Shown piece after piece: positions 23,820-33,344 of a stretch of DNA of 64,000 nucleotides. Position 1 is the stretch's first letter, and each line of letters begins with the position of its first letter. Made by a program: the position numbers and the translations under genes. The stretch is taken from positions 248,001 through 312,000 of the forward strand of contig JAFLBQ010000002.1 of assembly GCA_017303805.1 (NCBI GenBank), read 5' to 3'. The DNA comes from Cytophagales bacterium (GTDB lineage: Bacteria > Bacteroidota > Bacteroidia > Cytophagales > Cyclobacteriaceae). The notes beneath the pieces were generated by a model that made no database searches, was not told where the DNA came from, and saw only the letters and a program-made list of their open reading frames with translations.

Positions 23820-26453
23820 TCACTGCATCTTTAGTACATCAACAGGGTTTACATGAGCCGCCTTTAAAATTCTACTCGCAATGGAAATGGTTGATACCAA
23901 GATCACAGTCAGTGCGGCAATCACAAATACATCAAGACTAATATCTATCCGATAGGCAAACCCATTGAGCCACCACGTGCAGGCATACCAACCAACTGGT
24001 AGCGCTAATGCGAATGCAAATAGTATCAGCGCGAGCATCGGGCCGTAGAGTTTGAGAAATATTGAGTTTATTCCAGCACCCAGTATCTTTCTAACTGCTA
24101 TCTCTCGCATCCTGGTTTGTACCATGAAAGAAATCAAACCCAACAGCCCCAGGCTTGAAATAGCAATAGCGATGACAGAAAAGAAATTTACACCGGAAGC
24201 CCACGCGCGTTCACGAACATAAAGCTGTTCCAGTCGGTCTGTCATGAATGAATATTCGAAAGGAGCATCAGGCTCGATCGATTTCCATTTTGCAGCAAGC
24301 GCGTCAATATTTGCCGCTGTGGCACCAGGCGTTAACCGAAACGTAACATAATAAAACCAAAACGGCTTGAAAATGAACACCACCGGTTCAATGTTCTTGT
24401 GTAGCGATTCGAAATTGAAATCGTTAATTACCCCAATCACGTGACCCTTGCGTGTTTCGACAGTTCCATTACCTACGTTGTAGGTCATTTCAATTTCCTT
24501 TCCTATGGGCGATGACCAATTTAAAACACGCACCATGGCTTCATTGATAACAAAACCTTCCGTAGAGTCGCTGGGAAATTGTGTGGAAAATGTTCGGCCT
24601 TCTTTCAGTCGTAAACCGAATGTTTGAAAGAAATCAAAATCAACAGACACTACTGACACTGGCCAAGGCTCTAATGTTCCGTTGGGATTGCCGCCTTCTA
24701 CAATGGCGGGAACCTTAAAGCCCAACCCTCGCGATGGAAGTTGTGAAGAGAGTGTAGCAGATACAATACTTCCTGTTTGCATCATTTCCCGTTTTACCGA
24801 TTCCGTTTTCTCGCGAATGGAGCGGCCATGCGGAATAGTAAGCATGGATTCTTTACTATATCCCAAATCTTTCACTTCCATGAATTGCAGTTGCTTTCGC
24901 GCCACCAACGCTGCCACCAGAATAAATACAGCAATAAAAATTTGAAGCACCATCAAACAATTTTTCAGCCACGTTCCCTGCATGATCATTTTTATTCGAC
25001 CGTAAAGAATCTCCCCAGCATTCTGTTTGGCCATGACCAGCGATGGATATAGACCAACAACAAACCCAACGATGAGCAACGCAACGATAGAAATCCATAC
25101 GCCAGGAATCATTATCAATTGACCTAATGTCCAGTTCATCGAAAGTTTAGTTGTCAACATAGGCATCAGCAGTGCGACCAACACACTGGCAAGTAGCAAC
25201 GCGAGCACTACATTGCTCATCGACTCTATCAAGAACTGCTTTAGTATGGTTACCCGCGCGGCTCCTAATGATTTTCGTACGCCTATTTCCTTTAGACGCA
25301 AGGTGAACAAGGCCGACATCAAATTGGTATAATTTATTAAGCAAACAATCAACACTAGGATACCTATGCCCAAAGCGAGGTAGATATACTTAATGTCTGA
25401 GTTGGTGCTGATTTCGCGCGATAGATGCGAATATAAGTGAATGCGTTCAAGAGGCTGCAGCCGAAGTTGCGAGAAATCAGAAACCGATTGAGGAAGATGC
25501 TGTCTGTAAATGTTAGATAACTGGCCATCGATTTCATTGGCTGTGTTGTGGTTTTCCACAAAAAGATAAGTCACATTAAAATTGGCTGTCCAATCGGTAA
25601 AGAAAGACTGCGGCTGAAACAATCGCTCAGCTGTGGCAATAGAAATCAGATAATCGAACGACAGGTGAGAATGAAATGAATCCTCATCAAGAAGGCCCGT
25701 GATTTTTATTTCATAGTCCTGGTCTATCCATTTCATCGAAATGCTTTGTCCAACCGGGTTTGCATCGGCAAAGAATTTTTGCGCTGCTTTTTTAGTGATG
25801 ACCATCGTGAATGGTTCAACCAAACAAGTTTGTTTGTCTCCACTAATTAATTGAAATGGAAAAACCTGCAATGCTTCAGCATCCGTGAAGTAAAAGGCCG
25901 TTTCCGTGAATTGTTTGTCGCCCCGCTTGAAATTTGCCCGTGCATTGCCGGCATTGTTGAATCGGATTGCTTTAACACCGGGGTATGAATTCTCCAGTTC
26001 TGTTCCTAAAACAAAGGGCGTGTAAGCCGAGCCTGTATTATCACTTTCCCCAAAAACAACCCGATGCACTTCTTGAGAATCCACGAACCGATCAACAGCA
26101 AACTCGCTTTCAATAAAAAGGCTCATGGCTAGTGCGCTGGCCAAGCCAATCACCAACCCAACTATGTTGAGCGCGGTAGACAATTTCTGTTTGAAGGCAT
26201 TACGCCAATACATTACCCAGTAGTGATGCCACATAACTGATCGAGTTAGGTTGAAAGAAAATTTATTTCGAAGAAGAATGCCTGGCCTGAAAAACCGGAC
26301 TACATTCCAAAGCAGTTTGAGTTTTGCTCTTCGCAAGTTATTAGACGACTTGAGATCGCGTTCATAGCGCTGCAGCAAATCGCCTTCAATTTCTTCGAGC
26401 AGGTGCGGTGGGCAAAAGCTGCGAAGGAAACGCATGATCCACAAGCGTTCCAT
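23820..26453 (-). CDS. FtsX/MacB-type ABC permease with N-terminal prefix domain (first)
   Basis: An 877-residue permease built like its neighbour: prefix region FCPPHLLEEIEGDLLQRYERDL, a helix, an extracytoplasmic domain, FtsX block RLKEIGVRKSLGAAR, a second extracytoplasmic domain, and MREIAVRKILGAGINS with the last helices. The ATG at 26453 starts one base after the PadR stop codon and is preferred to an in-frame codon 45 bases upstream inside padR. Its prefix domain is nearly the same sequence as that of the next permease, while the rest has diverged. Role inferred: export or envelope-stress function under PadR control. Confidence 0.92.
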   Translation of the reverse strand: MERLWIMRFLRSFCPPHLLEEIEGDLLQRYERDLKSSNNLRRAKLKLLWNVVRFFRPGILLRNKFSFNLTRSVMWHHYWVMYWRNAFKQKLSTALNIVGLVIGLASALAMSLFIESEFAVDRFVDSQEVHRVVFGESDNTGSAYTPFVLGTELENSYPGVKAIRFNNAGNARANFKRGDKQFTETAFYFTDAEALQVFPFQLISGDKQTCLVEPFTMVITKKAAQKFFADANPVGQSISMKWIDQDYEIKITGLLDEDSFHSHLSFDYLISIATAERLFQPQSFFTDWTANFNVTYLFVENHNTANEIDGQLSNIYRQHLPQSVSDFSQLRLQPLERIHLYSHLSREISTNSDIKYIYLALGIGILVLIVCLINYTNLMSALFTLRLKEIGVRKSLGAARVTILKQFLIESMSNVVLALLLASVLVALLMPMLTTKLSMNWTLGQLIMIPGVWISIVALLIVGFVVGLYPSLVMAKQNAGEILYGRIKMIMQGTWLKNCLMVLQIFIAVFILVAALVARKQLQFMEVKDLGYSKESMLTIPHGRSIREKTESVKREMMQTGSIVSATLSSQLPSRGLGFKVPAIVEGGNPNGTLEPWPVSVVSVDFDFFQTFGLRLKEGRTFSTQFPSDSTEGFVINEAMVRVLNWSSPIGKEIEMTYNVGNGTVETRKGHVIGVINDFNFESLHKNIEPVVFIFKPFWFYYVTFRLTPGATAANIDALAAKWKSIEPDAPFEYSFMTDRLEQLYVRERAWASGVNFFSVIAIAISSLGLLGLISFMVQTRMREIAVRKILGAGINSIFLKLYGPMLALILFAFALALPVGWYACTWWLNGFAYRIDISLDVFVIAALTVILVSTISIASRILKAAHVNPVDVLKMQ

Positions 26454-26454
26454 C

Positions 26455-26781
26455 TCAGCCAATTTTGAGTTGTGGCACCAACTTCCACAAATCCACACGC
26501 GCTTCTTTCATAGCCTTCAACATAGCCAGCCCTGCATTGGTAATGGAATAGATTCGCTTTCTGCGGCCTCCACGTTCGTTCGTTCCGCCACCCATGTTCG
26601 ATTTTAAAAAACCTTTGTCCTCCAACCGGTAAAGCGTTACATGCACGGCACTCAGGTTTACATCGCGCTTCATTCGGGTTTCAATTTCATCGGCAATGGC
26701 AGCACCGTAAGCAGCTTCTTGCAAAGCAGCCACCAGTGTTAAAACCAGTTCTTCAAACTCACCCAGAAATTCCTTAGCCAT
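26455..26781 (-). CDS. PadR family transcriptional regulator
   Basis: A 108-residue winged-helix protein with the PadR pattern: LGEFEELVLTLVAALQEAAYGAAIADEIE, then VHVTLYRLEDKGFLKS and GGRRKRIYSITNAGLAML. PadR proteins are usually repressors that bind their own promoter and release on ligand binding. It is the first gene of a three-gene minus-strand operon with two prefix-domain permeases, one base apart from the first. A promoter matching the Bacteroidota form lies just upstream (26818-26849). Confidence 0.93.
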   Translation of the reverse strand: MAKEFLGEFEELVLTLVAALQEAAYGAAIADEIETRMKRDVNLSAVHVTLYRLEDKGFLKSNMGGGTNERGGRRKRIYSITNAGLAMLKAMKEARVDLWKLVPQLKIG

Positions 26782-26817
26782 ATGGTTATTGTTTTTATAT
26801 CCTTATATTTTGTTAAG

Positions 26818-26849
26818 CAAATAAATGGATTGCTTGCCAAAGTTCCAAA
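26818..26849 (-). promoter_or_regulatory. candidate promoter of the PadR-permease operon
   Basis: On the minus strand TTTG (26849-26846), a 20-base spacer, then TTTATTTG (26825-26818), one mismatch from the TAnnTTTG -7 element. It ends 36 bases before the padR start at 26781 and lies just after the end of the preceding minus-strand gene. Confidence 0.6.
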
Positions 26850-26857
26850 TCAGAATT

Positions 26858-28036
26858 TTATAAGAATCGAAATATGCCCTCCTTTCGGGATTTTAAGCGG
26901 TTGTAGGCATTGCATAATGGAATCATCAGCATCACAATGGCTATCCAGAAAAGATAAACCCAACCCAATGAATAGCCGCCTTCGGGAGTAATACCTCCAA
27001 ATGATTTTGCAAAGTGCAGATCAATTTCGGAAAATGATTTGCCTGTGCGTAGCATCGTGCTGATTAATGCAAAAGCATGAATCACATAAAAGTGAACGAT
27101 AAAATAAAACAACGGTACGCGGCCAATAGCATTTAATACGTGGGTCAATTTCGTTTCAACTTTCTCAAGCCAGGCCAGCAGCATTAACAACGGCCCGATT
27201 GTCATTAATGTAAACAGAAACGAGGGCGGATATTTACTAGTGTTGAGAAAAGAGAGCACGGTGTACCAACCCGATTGTTGTGCAGCCCACGGAGCCGGAT
27301 CGCCATAGAGATTAATAACTCGCAATACGATAAAAGCAACTACACTGGTAATGCCCACACTGATTAATAGTTTTTGTCTGATGACTGCTTCTGTATTCGT
27401 GTACCATGCACCCATGCTGTAACCCAGCAGCATGATGCCCAACCAGGGAACTATTGGGTAGGTAACAACAAAAGCAACATCCGGTGTAACCGGAAGAAAT
27501 CCCCTACTCATAAATATAGTCCACGGTACAAAAGCAACACTTGTTGGTTCAACAGAAACTCCTTGAAGCAAATTATGACCGACAACAATAATCAACCCGA
27601 AAATTAAAATCCATCGGTGGGGTAAGTGAATGAGAGCGGCCAGTAGCATCATGCTAACTCCAAACAACCAAAGCACACTTAGAATGGTAACATCAAAATA
27701 GAAACTGAAAAAATATCCAAAACGTAATACGGTAAATTCCAAAACTACAAACCACAAGCCACGGGTAAACAGATAACGCGCGAGTTCTGCTTTTGATTTT
27801 CGTTGCAACGAGATGTTGGCCGATAGTCCGGATAGCAATACAAAACCCGGCATGCAAAAGTGCGTGATCCATCGGGTAAAGAACAAAGCAGTATGAGTTT
27901 TCTCCAGGTTGGTTGGATCAAACACAAACGCATCGGCATGAAAATAATCGCGGGTATGATCCAGTGCCATGATAACCATGATGATTCCACGGGCAATATC
28001 TATTGAAGAGATGCGATTGTGGTTTAGTGCTGCCAT
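26858..28036 (-). CDS. membrane acyltransferase, DUF1624/HGSNAT-like
   Basis: A 392-residue integral membrane protein with about ten hydrophobic helices. The opening RISSIDIARGIIMVIMALDHTRDYF is the signature of the heparan-alpha-glucosaminide N-acetyltransferase-like (DUF1624) family, with conserved Asp and His in ALDHTRD, and a later TRWITHFCMPGFVLLSG block. Such proteins probably move acyl groups across the membrane onto sugars; the substrate here is unknown. It lies alone between padR and uvrA on the minus strand. Confidence 0.85.
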   Translation of the reverse strand: MAALNHNRISSIDIARGIIMVIMALDHTRDYFHADAFVFDPTNLEKTHTALFFTRWITHFCMPGFVLLSGLSANISLQRKSKAELARYLFTRGLWFVVLEFTVLRFGYFFSFYFDVTILSVLWLFGVSMMLLAALIHLPHRWILIFGLIIVVGHNLLQGVSVEPTSVAFVPWTIFMSRGFLPVTPDVAFVVTYPIVPWLGIMLLGYSMGAWYTNTEAVIRQKLLISVGITSVVAFIVLRVINLYGDPAPWAAQQSGWYTVLSFLNTSKYPPSFLFTLMTIGPLLMLLAWLEKVETKLTHVLNAIGRVPLFYFIVHFYVIHAFALISTMLRTGKSFSEIDLHFAKSFGGITPEGGYSLGWVYLFWIAIVMLMIPLCNAYNRLKSRKEGIFRFL

Positions 28037-28122
28037 CTTAATCCAAACTTGATTACGAGATTAGAAAAGTAAATGCACTACACCAAGCGCATGTATTAAT
28101 CTGGCAAAACTACCCGATTCGG

Positions 28123-31002
28123 CTAGCTTAGTTTCTCTTTCAAGAATTCCGCTGTATAACTGCCTTTGGCTTTCTTCGCCATGTCTTCAGGTGTGCCTTC
28201 GAATAAAAGTTTACCACCTCGTTTCTCTCCTCCCTCAGGACCAAGATCAATAATCCAATCGGCACATTTAATCACTTCCAGATTGTGCTCAATCACAATA
28301 ACAGAATGCCCTTGATCAACTAATGCATTTATGGCCTTCAGCAATTTTGAAATATCATGAAAGTGCAAGCCTGTGGTCGGTTCATCAAAAATGAAAAGAA
28401 TATTTCCGGTTGCATCTGAATTATTCTTGCCCAAAAACGAAGCGAGTTTTACGCGTTGTGCTTCGCCACCCGAAAGTGAATTAGAGGATTGTCCCAACTT
28501 TACATAACCCAACCCTACTTCATATAAAGGAAGAATGCGTTCGTAAACCGGTTTCTTATCTTTAAAAAACTCGAGGCCGGCCTCTACGGTCATATCCAGA
28601 ATGTCGGCAATGTTCTTGCCTTTGTGTTCAACCTCTAACACTTCTTGTTTAAAGCGTTTGCCGCCACAACTTTCGCACTTTAAAAAGATGTCGGCCATAA
28701 ATTGCATTTCTATTTTAATCTCGCCTTCGCCTTCGCAGGTTTCGCAGCGGCCACCTTCAACATTAAACGAAAAGTGCGAAGGTTTATACCCGCGTTGTTT
28801 ACTCAGTGCCTGATCAGCATAGAGATTCCGGATGGCATCGTACGCTTTTACGTAACTGATAGGATTGGAACGCGAAGATTTTCCAATCGGGTTTTGATCT
28901 ACAAATTCTACTTGCGTGATTTTATTGATGTCGCCTTCGAGGCGATCGTACCGGCCCGGAGTTTCTGCTACCGATCCGCTCACACGACCTAATGCCGGGT
29001 AAAGGATCTTTTTTATCAATGTCGATTTGCCGGAGCCACTTACTCCGGTAACCACCGTAAGCACTCCTAATGGAAACTTTACTGTAAGATTTTTCAGATT
29101 GTTTTCGCGGGCGCCCGTAATCGTTATCGAATCCTTCCACTTTCTGCGGAGCTTCGGCACCACTATTTTCTCGGTACCATTTAAGTAATCTACAGTATGC
29201 GATTTAATCTTTCCATTCAATTCAGCTTGAGAACCCTGAAAGATTAACTCGCCACCGTGCGAACCGGCATCGGGGCCGATGTCGATGATCTGATCGGCTG
29301 CGCGCATAATTTCTTCTTCGTGCTCCACTACAATTACCGTGTTGCCCATGTCGCGAAGGGATTTCAGCACCTCCACCATACGGGCCGTGTCGCGCGGGTG
29401 CAAGCCAATGCTGGGTTCGTCCATAATGTACATAGACCCTACTAACGCGCTACCCAACGAAGTAGCAAGTTTGATACGCTGAAACTCCCCACCCGATAGT
29501 GTGGATGTTACCCGGTTAAGTGTTAAGTACCCCAGTCCCACTTTATCCATATACTCCAACCGCGATTTGATTTCGGTTAGAATACGTTCTGAAATTTTTT
29601 GTTCGTAAGCCGGCAACTTTAGTGTGTTGAAGAATCCCAATGTATCTTCAATTGGCATCAATACCAGATCGGTTATAGAGGTGTCTGCAATTTTCACATA
29701 GGCGGCATCCTTACGCAATTTGGTGCCACGGCAATCGGGGCAGCTGGTTCTTCCACGGTAACGCGATAGCATTACGCGGTATTGAATCTTATGCGTTTTG
29801 GATTCGAGGTATTTAAAGAAGGCATGAATACCATCGAAGTATTCGTTGCCCTGCCAAACCAGTTCGCGTTGTTTTTGTGTAAGCTCTGCATACGGGCGAT
29901 GGATCGGGAAGTCGAACTTAATTCCGTTCTTAATCAATGGCTTTGCCCACTCACTCATTACTTCGCCACGCCACGGGGCAATGGCGCCTTCAAATACTGA
30001 AAGCGATTTATCCGGAATCACCAGGTCTTCATCAATACCCAGCACCTTGCCAAACCCTTCGCAGGTTGTGCAGGCCCCGTACGGATTGTTAAAGCTGAAA
30101 AGATTGATGGAGGGCTCGGTAAACGTTATTCCATCCAATTCAAAACGATCGGAGAAGGTAAACTTTTTGCCTTCCAGGTAAATAACACAATCGCCATGGC
30201 CTTCAAAGAAAGCGGTTTGAACAGAGTCGGATAATCGGAACGTTAAGTCTTCATCACTTGCATTTACGGCCGCCCGGTCGATTAGGATTTCGACCTCTTC
30301 AGAATCAAGTTTGGGAGTAGATTTCTTTTTGGCCTCACCCCTGCCCCTCTCCCGCGGGAGAGGGGTGTCAGCCCCAGGCTGACGGGGTGAGGCCATCTCC
30401 TCAATAAACTTTACTTCACCATTCACCAACACGCGGGCAAATCCTTTGCTCAGTAAAAGATTCAGTTCATCAGCAAGTTTACGGCCTTTGTTTATTTTGA
30501 GCGGGCAGGCTACCATTACCCGCGTGCCCTCGGGTTGTTTGTTAATAAAGTCTATTACATCGGTAACCGTATCGCGCTTTACTTCTTTGCCGCTTATGGG
30601 TGAGTAGGTTTTGCCTACCCGCGCAAACAGCAATTTAAGGTAGTCGTAAATCTCTGTAGTAGTACCAACTGTTGACCGCGGATTGCGGGTGTTTACCTTT
30701 TGCTCGATGGCAATGGCTGGCGAAACTCCTTTTATGTAATCCACTTCGGGTTTCTCCATGCGCCCCAAAAACTGGCGGGCGTATGAACTCAGGCTTTCCA
30801 CATACATGCGCTGGCCTTCAGCAAACAATGTATCAAAAGCCAACGAAGATTTGCCTGACCCCGACAACCCCGTAATTACAACAAGTTTGTTGCGGGGTAT
30901 GGCTACGCTTAGGTTTTTGAGATTATTAACCCGCGCCCGTTTAATAATAATGTACTCTTTGGGATCGAGGTTTTCTAAGTAAGAATCGTTGGAGGCGTGC
31001 AT
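28123..31002 (-). CDS. uvrA: excinuclease ABC subunit A
   Basis: A 959-residue DNA-damage recognition ATPase of nucleotide excision repair, cytoplasmic. Walker A motifs are GLSGSGKSS at 45-53 and GVSGSGKST in the second half; ABC signatures LSGGEFQRI and LSGGEAQRV are present, as are the zinc-binding CxxC pairs (CTTCEG, CPDCRG, CETCEG, CESCGG). The ATG at 31002 fits the family start; an in-frame extension to 31095 is rejected. Residues about 204-225 ([21 protein letters not shown]) are encoded by an inserted palindromic repeat and lie by position in the UvrB-binding region. Confidence 0.97.
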   Translation of the reverse strand: MHASNDSYLENLDPKEYIIIKRARVNNLKNLSVAIPRNKLVVITGLSGSGKSSLAFDTLFAEGQRMYVESLSSYARQFLGRMEKPEVDYIKGVSPAIAIEQKVNTRNPRSTVGTTTEIYDYLKLLFARVGKTYSPISGKEVKRDTVTDVIDFINKQPEGTRVMVACPLKINKGRKLADELNLLLSKGFARVLVNGEVKFIEEMASPRQPGADTPLPRERGRGEAKKKSTPKLDSEEVEILIDRAAVNASDEDLTFRLSDSVQTAFFEGHGDCVIYLEGKKFTFSDRFELDGITFTEPSINLFSFNNPYGACTTCEGFGKVLGIDEDLVIPDKSLSVFEGAIAPWRGEVMSEWAKPLIKNGIKFDFPIHRPYAELTQKQRELVWQGNEYFDGIHAFFKYLESKTHKIQYRVMLSRYRGRTSCPDCRGTKLRKDAAYVKIADTSITDLVLMPIEDTLGFFNTLKLPAYEQKISERILTEIKSRLEYMDKVGLGYLTLNRVTSTLSGGEFQRIKLATSLGSALVGSMYIMDEPSIGLHPRDTARMVEVLKSLRDMGNTVIVVEHEEEIMRAADQIIDIGPDAGSHGGELIFQGSQAELNGKIKSHTVDYLNGTEKIVVPKLRRKWKDSITITGARENNLKNLTVKFPLGVLTVVTGVSGSGKSTLIKKILYPALGRVSGSVAETPGRYDRLEGDINKITQVEFVDQNPIGKSSRSNPISYVKAYDAIRNLYADQALSKQRGYKPSHFSFNVEGGRCETCEGEGEIKIEMQFMADIFLKCESCGGKRFKQEVLEVEHKGKNIADILDMTVEAGLEFFKDKKPVYERILPLYEVGLGYVKLGQSSNSLSGGEAQRVKLASFLGKNNSDATGNILFIFDEPTTGLHFHDISKLLKAINALVDQGHSVIVIEHNLEVIKCADWIIDLGPEGGEKRGGKLLFEGTPEDMAKKAKGSYTAEFLKEKLS
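30331..30394. repeat. 64-base branched palindrome inserted in frame in uvrA
   Basis: Outer 11-bp stem GGCCTCACCCC (30331-30341) / GGGGTGAGGCC (30384-30394) encloses two further hairpins: a perfect 22-base palindrome (30344-30365) and GTCAGCC-cca-GGCTGAC (30367-30383). The folded form is a three-way junction. It interrupts the uvrA coding sequence without breaking the frame. It looks like a small dispersed repeat of the kind usually found between genes. Confidence 0.9.
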
Positions 31003-31069
31003 GCGAAACGGCAAAAGTAAAAAATCAAAAAGGCTTGTCCTACCCGAAGTGCAAAGTTGGGCTACGGTA

Positions 31070-31106
31070 AAACAAAAACACCACCCGTTTTGCACAAGTG
31101 GTGTTT
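31070..31106 (-). terminator. terminator after the acidic-protein gene
   Basis: On the minus strand AAACACCAC (31106-31098) pairs with GTGGTGTTT (31084-31076), and the stem runs into a T-rich tail (TTTTTGTTTT). It lies about 22 bases after the stop at 31129 and before the uvrA start. Confidence 0.8.
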
Positions 31107-31128
31107 AGTAAATTTTTACAAGGGTAGA

Positions 31129-31506
31129 TCAGTTGTCAAAATCCGGATCGTAGCTGGCTTCCTTTCCGCTTCCGCCACCCTCTTCATCAAAATCGTTACT
31201 GTTATCAAATTCATCTTCGTTGTCGGAAGAATTTGAGCGCAGGTCGTCATCGTCATTATCAAATTCCTGCCGTTCGCTGGACTCCACATCGTAGCCGCCA
31301 TCGCTGTTTTTGGTAGCGGGTACTTTTACCAGGTACACCGAGTCTTCAGTTTCCAACGGAAAAACAAAAATCGGTTCTTTCTTTGCATTGGTAATTCGGG
31401 TGATGCTGCCTTCGTACCCGTTTGGATACTGGTCTTTAATCAGGTCGCGGAGATCGTCATTCAGGTTCTCCAGACTTTTAATTACACGTTTCTTTGCTAC
31501 TGCCAT
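31129..31506 (-). CDS. acidic-tailed hypothetical protein
   Basis: A 125-residue protein that I do not recognise by function. The first 75 residues (MAVAKKRVIKSLENLNDDLRDLIKDQYPNGYE...) look like a small folded domain; from residue 83 on the sequence is low in complexity and rich in Asp, Glu, Asn, Ser and Gly. No signal peptide or membrane helix is seen, so it is probably cytoplasmic. It is a single gene with its own terminator, divergent from the sigma factor gene. An acidic tail of this kind can bind basic partners, but no function is claimed. Confidence 0.75.
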   Translation of the reverse strand: MAVAKKRVIKSLENLNDDLRDLIKDQYPNGYEGSITRITNAKKEPIFVFPLETEDSVYLVKVPATKNSDGGYDVESSERQEFDNDDDDLRSNSSDNEDEFDNSNDFDEEGGGSGKEASYDPDFDN

Positions 31507-31674
31507 TGGGTTAAAAAATCCAGGCCAAATAGCATAAGAAACCCATTAAGAGGCAAATTTTTTTTACTTTTTTTTGCGATTTTCAAGAATCTTTCTACTT
31601 TTCAATTCTCAAACATTTCCATTTAACCCACATACTATCGAACAAGACATCTACGTTACCTAAACGCAAAGCAG

Positions 31675-32328
31675 ATGATTGATAGCAGATGCAGCGACAG
31701 CCAGTTGGTTTCGCTTTATCAAACCGGTAACGAAGAGGCGTTCGAGATGCTACTTCACAGACACAAGTCCCGTATTTATACGGCCATTTACATGATAGTG
31801 AAAGACCGCTACGAAGCAGAAGACCTGCTTCAGGATACCTTTATAAAGGCGGTAAACACTATTAAAGGTGGCCGGTATAACGAGGAGGGTAAATTTTTAC
31901 CCTGGATCAGTCGCATAGCCCACAACCTGGCCATAGACCGCTTCCGCAGAAACAAGCGCTACCCCGAAGTGGTGCTGGAAGATGGCAGCCGGGTTTTCGA
32001 TTCCATGCAGTTTTCGGAGGAGTCGTACGAAGCACGGCAACTGATGCGCGATACGCACTCGCGTTTACGAGACCTGATCAAAGAATTACCTGAAGAACAA
32101 AAGCAGGTTTTGATAATGCGGCATTACCTGGAGATGAGTTTCCAGGAAATTGCAGACCGTACGGGGGTGAGCATTAATACAGCATTGGGGCGTATGCGGT
32201 ATGCGTTAATCAACTTAAGAAAGAAAATGATTAAAAACCATATTGCCTATGATAAAGACCTTTACCCAAAACGATCTGATCAGGTTTATATACCGCGAGA
32301 CCTCGGAAGAGGAGACGAAGGAGATTAA
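31675..32328 (+). CDS. ECF-type RNA polymerase sigma factor
   Basis: A 217-residue sigma-70 family factor of the extracytoplasmic-function type. Region 2 (EEAFEMLLHRHKSRIYTAIYMIVKDRYEAEDLLQDTFIKA, residues 19-58) and region 4 (LPEEQKQVLIMRHYLEMSFQEIADRTGVSINTALGRMRYALINLR, about 140-184) are both complete. The last 27 codons overlap the start of a small downstream gene, which suggests translational coupling to a regulator. No typical large anti-sigma gene with a membrane helix is adjacent. Confidence 0.93.
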   Translation: MIDSRCSDSQLVSLYQTGNEEAFEMLLHRHKSRIYTAIYMIVKDRYEAEDLLQDTFIKAVNTIKGGRYNEEGKFLPWISRIAHNLAIDRFRRNKRYPEVVLEDGSRVFDSMQFSEESYEARQLMRDTHSRLRDLIKELPEEQKQVLIMRHYLEMSFQEIADRTGVSINTALGRMRYALINLRKKMIKNHIAYDKDLYPKRSDQVYIPRDLGRGDEGD

Positions 32329-32479
32329 CAAAGCCCTTCTTTGCGATAGCGAACTGCAGGCTCAGTACAATGAATTGAATGCCACTTACAAGCTATTGAA
32401 CCAGGCCAAACTGGAACCTTCTGCGGCAAGCATTCAAAACATCTTAAACTATGCCCGCGGTTTGCACGAACAAGCCTGA
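32249..32479 (+). CDS. small protein overlapping the sigma factor gene, possible anti-sigma partner
   Basis: A 76-residue soluble protein (MIKTFTQNDLIRFIYRETSEEETKEINKALLCDSELQAQYNEL...) whose N-terminal helices resemble the short anti-sigma-like proteins encoded after ECF sigma genes in Bacteroidota. The ATG at 32249 is in a different frame and inside the 3' end of the sigma gene (80-base overlap). It has no membrane helix, so it would act in the cytoplasm. A terminator follows 20 bases after its stop. Regulation of the sigma factor is inferred from context only. Confidence 0.75.
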   Translation: MIKTFTQNDLIRFIYRETSEEETKEINKALLCDSELQAQYNELNATYKLLNQAKLEPSAASIQNILNYARGLHEQA

Positions 32480-32499
32480 ATTTGAAACCATTACTAAAG

Positions 32500-32522
32500 A
32501 CCTCCTTCCGGGAGGTTTTTTT
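32500..32522 (+). terminator. Rho-independent terminator of the sigma operon
   Basis: Stem ACCTCC / GGAGGT (32500-32505, 32511-32516) with a five-base loop followed by seven T, 20 bases after the small partner gene. Confidence 0.88.
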
Positions 32523-32603
32523 ATTTAACAGTCCAGCACAGGTATTCTACAGTTCGGGGCCTTTTATTTACTCCCACCGGCTGCCGGCACCTACCTTAGC
32601 CGC

Positions 32604-33290
32604 ATGAATACCGAAACACTACTTTCCTGGATGTTGGTGCTGCACATTGCCGGGGGCTCTGTGGCATTACTTACCGGCCTCGGGGCAATGCTTACCCTCA
32701 AAGGCGGAAAGCCGCATCGTCTGTTTGGAAAAATTTACTTTTGGGGAATGACGGCCGTGTTTGTGGGCGCACTGTTTACAGCCATTGGCCACGGGCGCGA
32801 TTTTCTTTTAATGGTAGCATTCTTTAGTTACTATATGACGGTGCGGGGCTATCGCATCTTATCACAAAAGAAGTTACATGCCGGCCAGAAAGCAGCACTA
32901 CTCGATTGGGCTTTTGCTGTTGTATCCGGATTTTTTATGGTGGGGTTGGTTGGCTGGGGTGCCTGGGTTTTATTTAACAAGAACCCGATGGGTGTGGTTG
33001 GTATTGCCTTCGGAATTACCGGCAGCAGTTTCTTATTGAACGATATTAAAAATTTTCTAAGACCCCCAAAAGAAAAAATGCACTGGTGGTACGGCCACAT
33101 CAGCAGCATGGGTGGTAGTTATATTTCGGCTGTTACCGCTTTTGTGGTTGTGAATATTCAGTTGCCCCAATTTCAATGGGTGCTGTGGATATTGCCCGGA
33201 GTACTTGGGGGGATCTTAATCGGGCGAACGATTAAAAAGTATAAGTTGAAATTTGGAGAGGTGTATATAGCGCAAGCAAAAAGCCTCTAA
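32604..33290 (+). CDS. DUF2306-like integral membrane protein
   Basis: A 228-residue protein with about six or seven hydrophobic helices. The N-terminal LHIAGGSVALLTGLGAMLTLKGGKPHRLFGKIYFWGM carries conserved His residues in or near helices as seen in DUF2306/cytochrome-like membrane families; a second His-rich block is HWWYGHISSMGGSYISA. Function is unknown. It is a single plus-strand gene after the sigma operon terminator and converges with the DUF1080 gene. Confidence 0.7.
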   Translation: MNTETLLSWMLVLHIAGGSVALLTGLGAMLTLKGGKPHRLFGKIYFWGMTAVFVGALFTAIGHGRDFLLMVAFFSYYMTVRGYRILSQKKLHAGQKAALLDWAFAVVSGFFMVGLVGWGAWVLFNKNPMGVVGIAFGITGSSFLLNDIKNFLRPPKEKMHWWYGHISSMGGSYISAVTAFVVVNIQLPQFQWVLWILPGVLGGILIGRTIKKYKLKFGEVYIAQAKSL

Positions 33291-33344
33291 CCCTTTGCAC
33301 TTATACTTCCGTTAGTACCGATGCAGAATTTTTGGCGGCAGATA

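Noticed and set aside
26454-26498. Longer start of the first permease inside padR
   Set aside because: It would overlap padR by 44 bases, and the ATG at 26453, one base after the padR stop, fits the prefix-domain start.
30331-30394. Possible tRNA-like RNA, because the element folds into a branched form
   Set aside because: It has a three-way junction with no T-loop, anticodon arm of normal size or CCA end, and it is within the uvrA reading frame.
31003-31095. N-terminal extension of UvrA by 31 codons
   Set aside because: The added residues are Cys/Phe-rich and unlike any UvrA start, while the ATG at 31002 leads directly into the conserved sequence.
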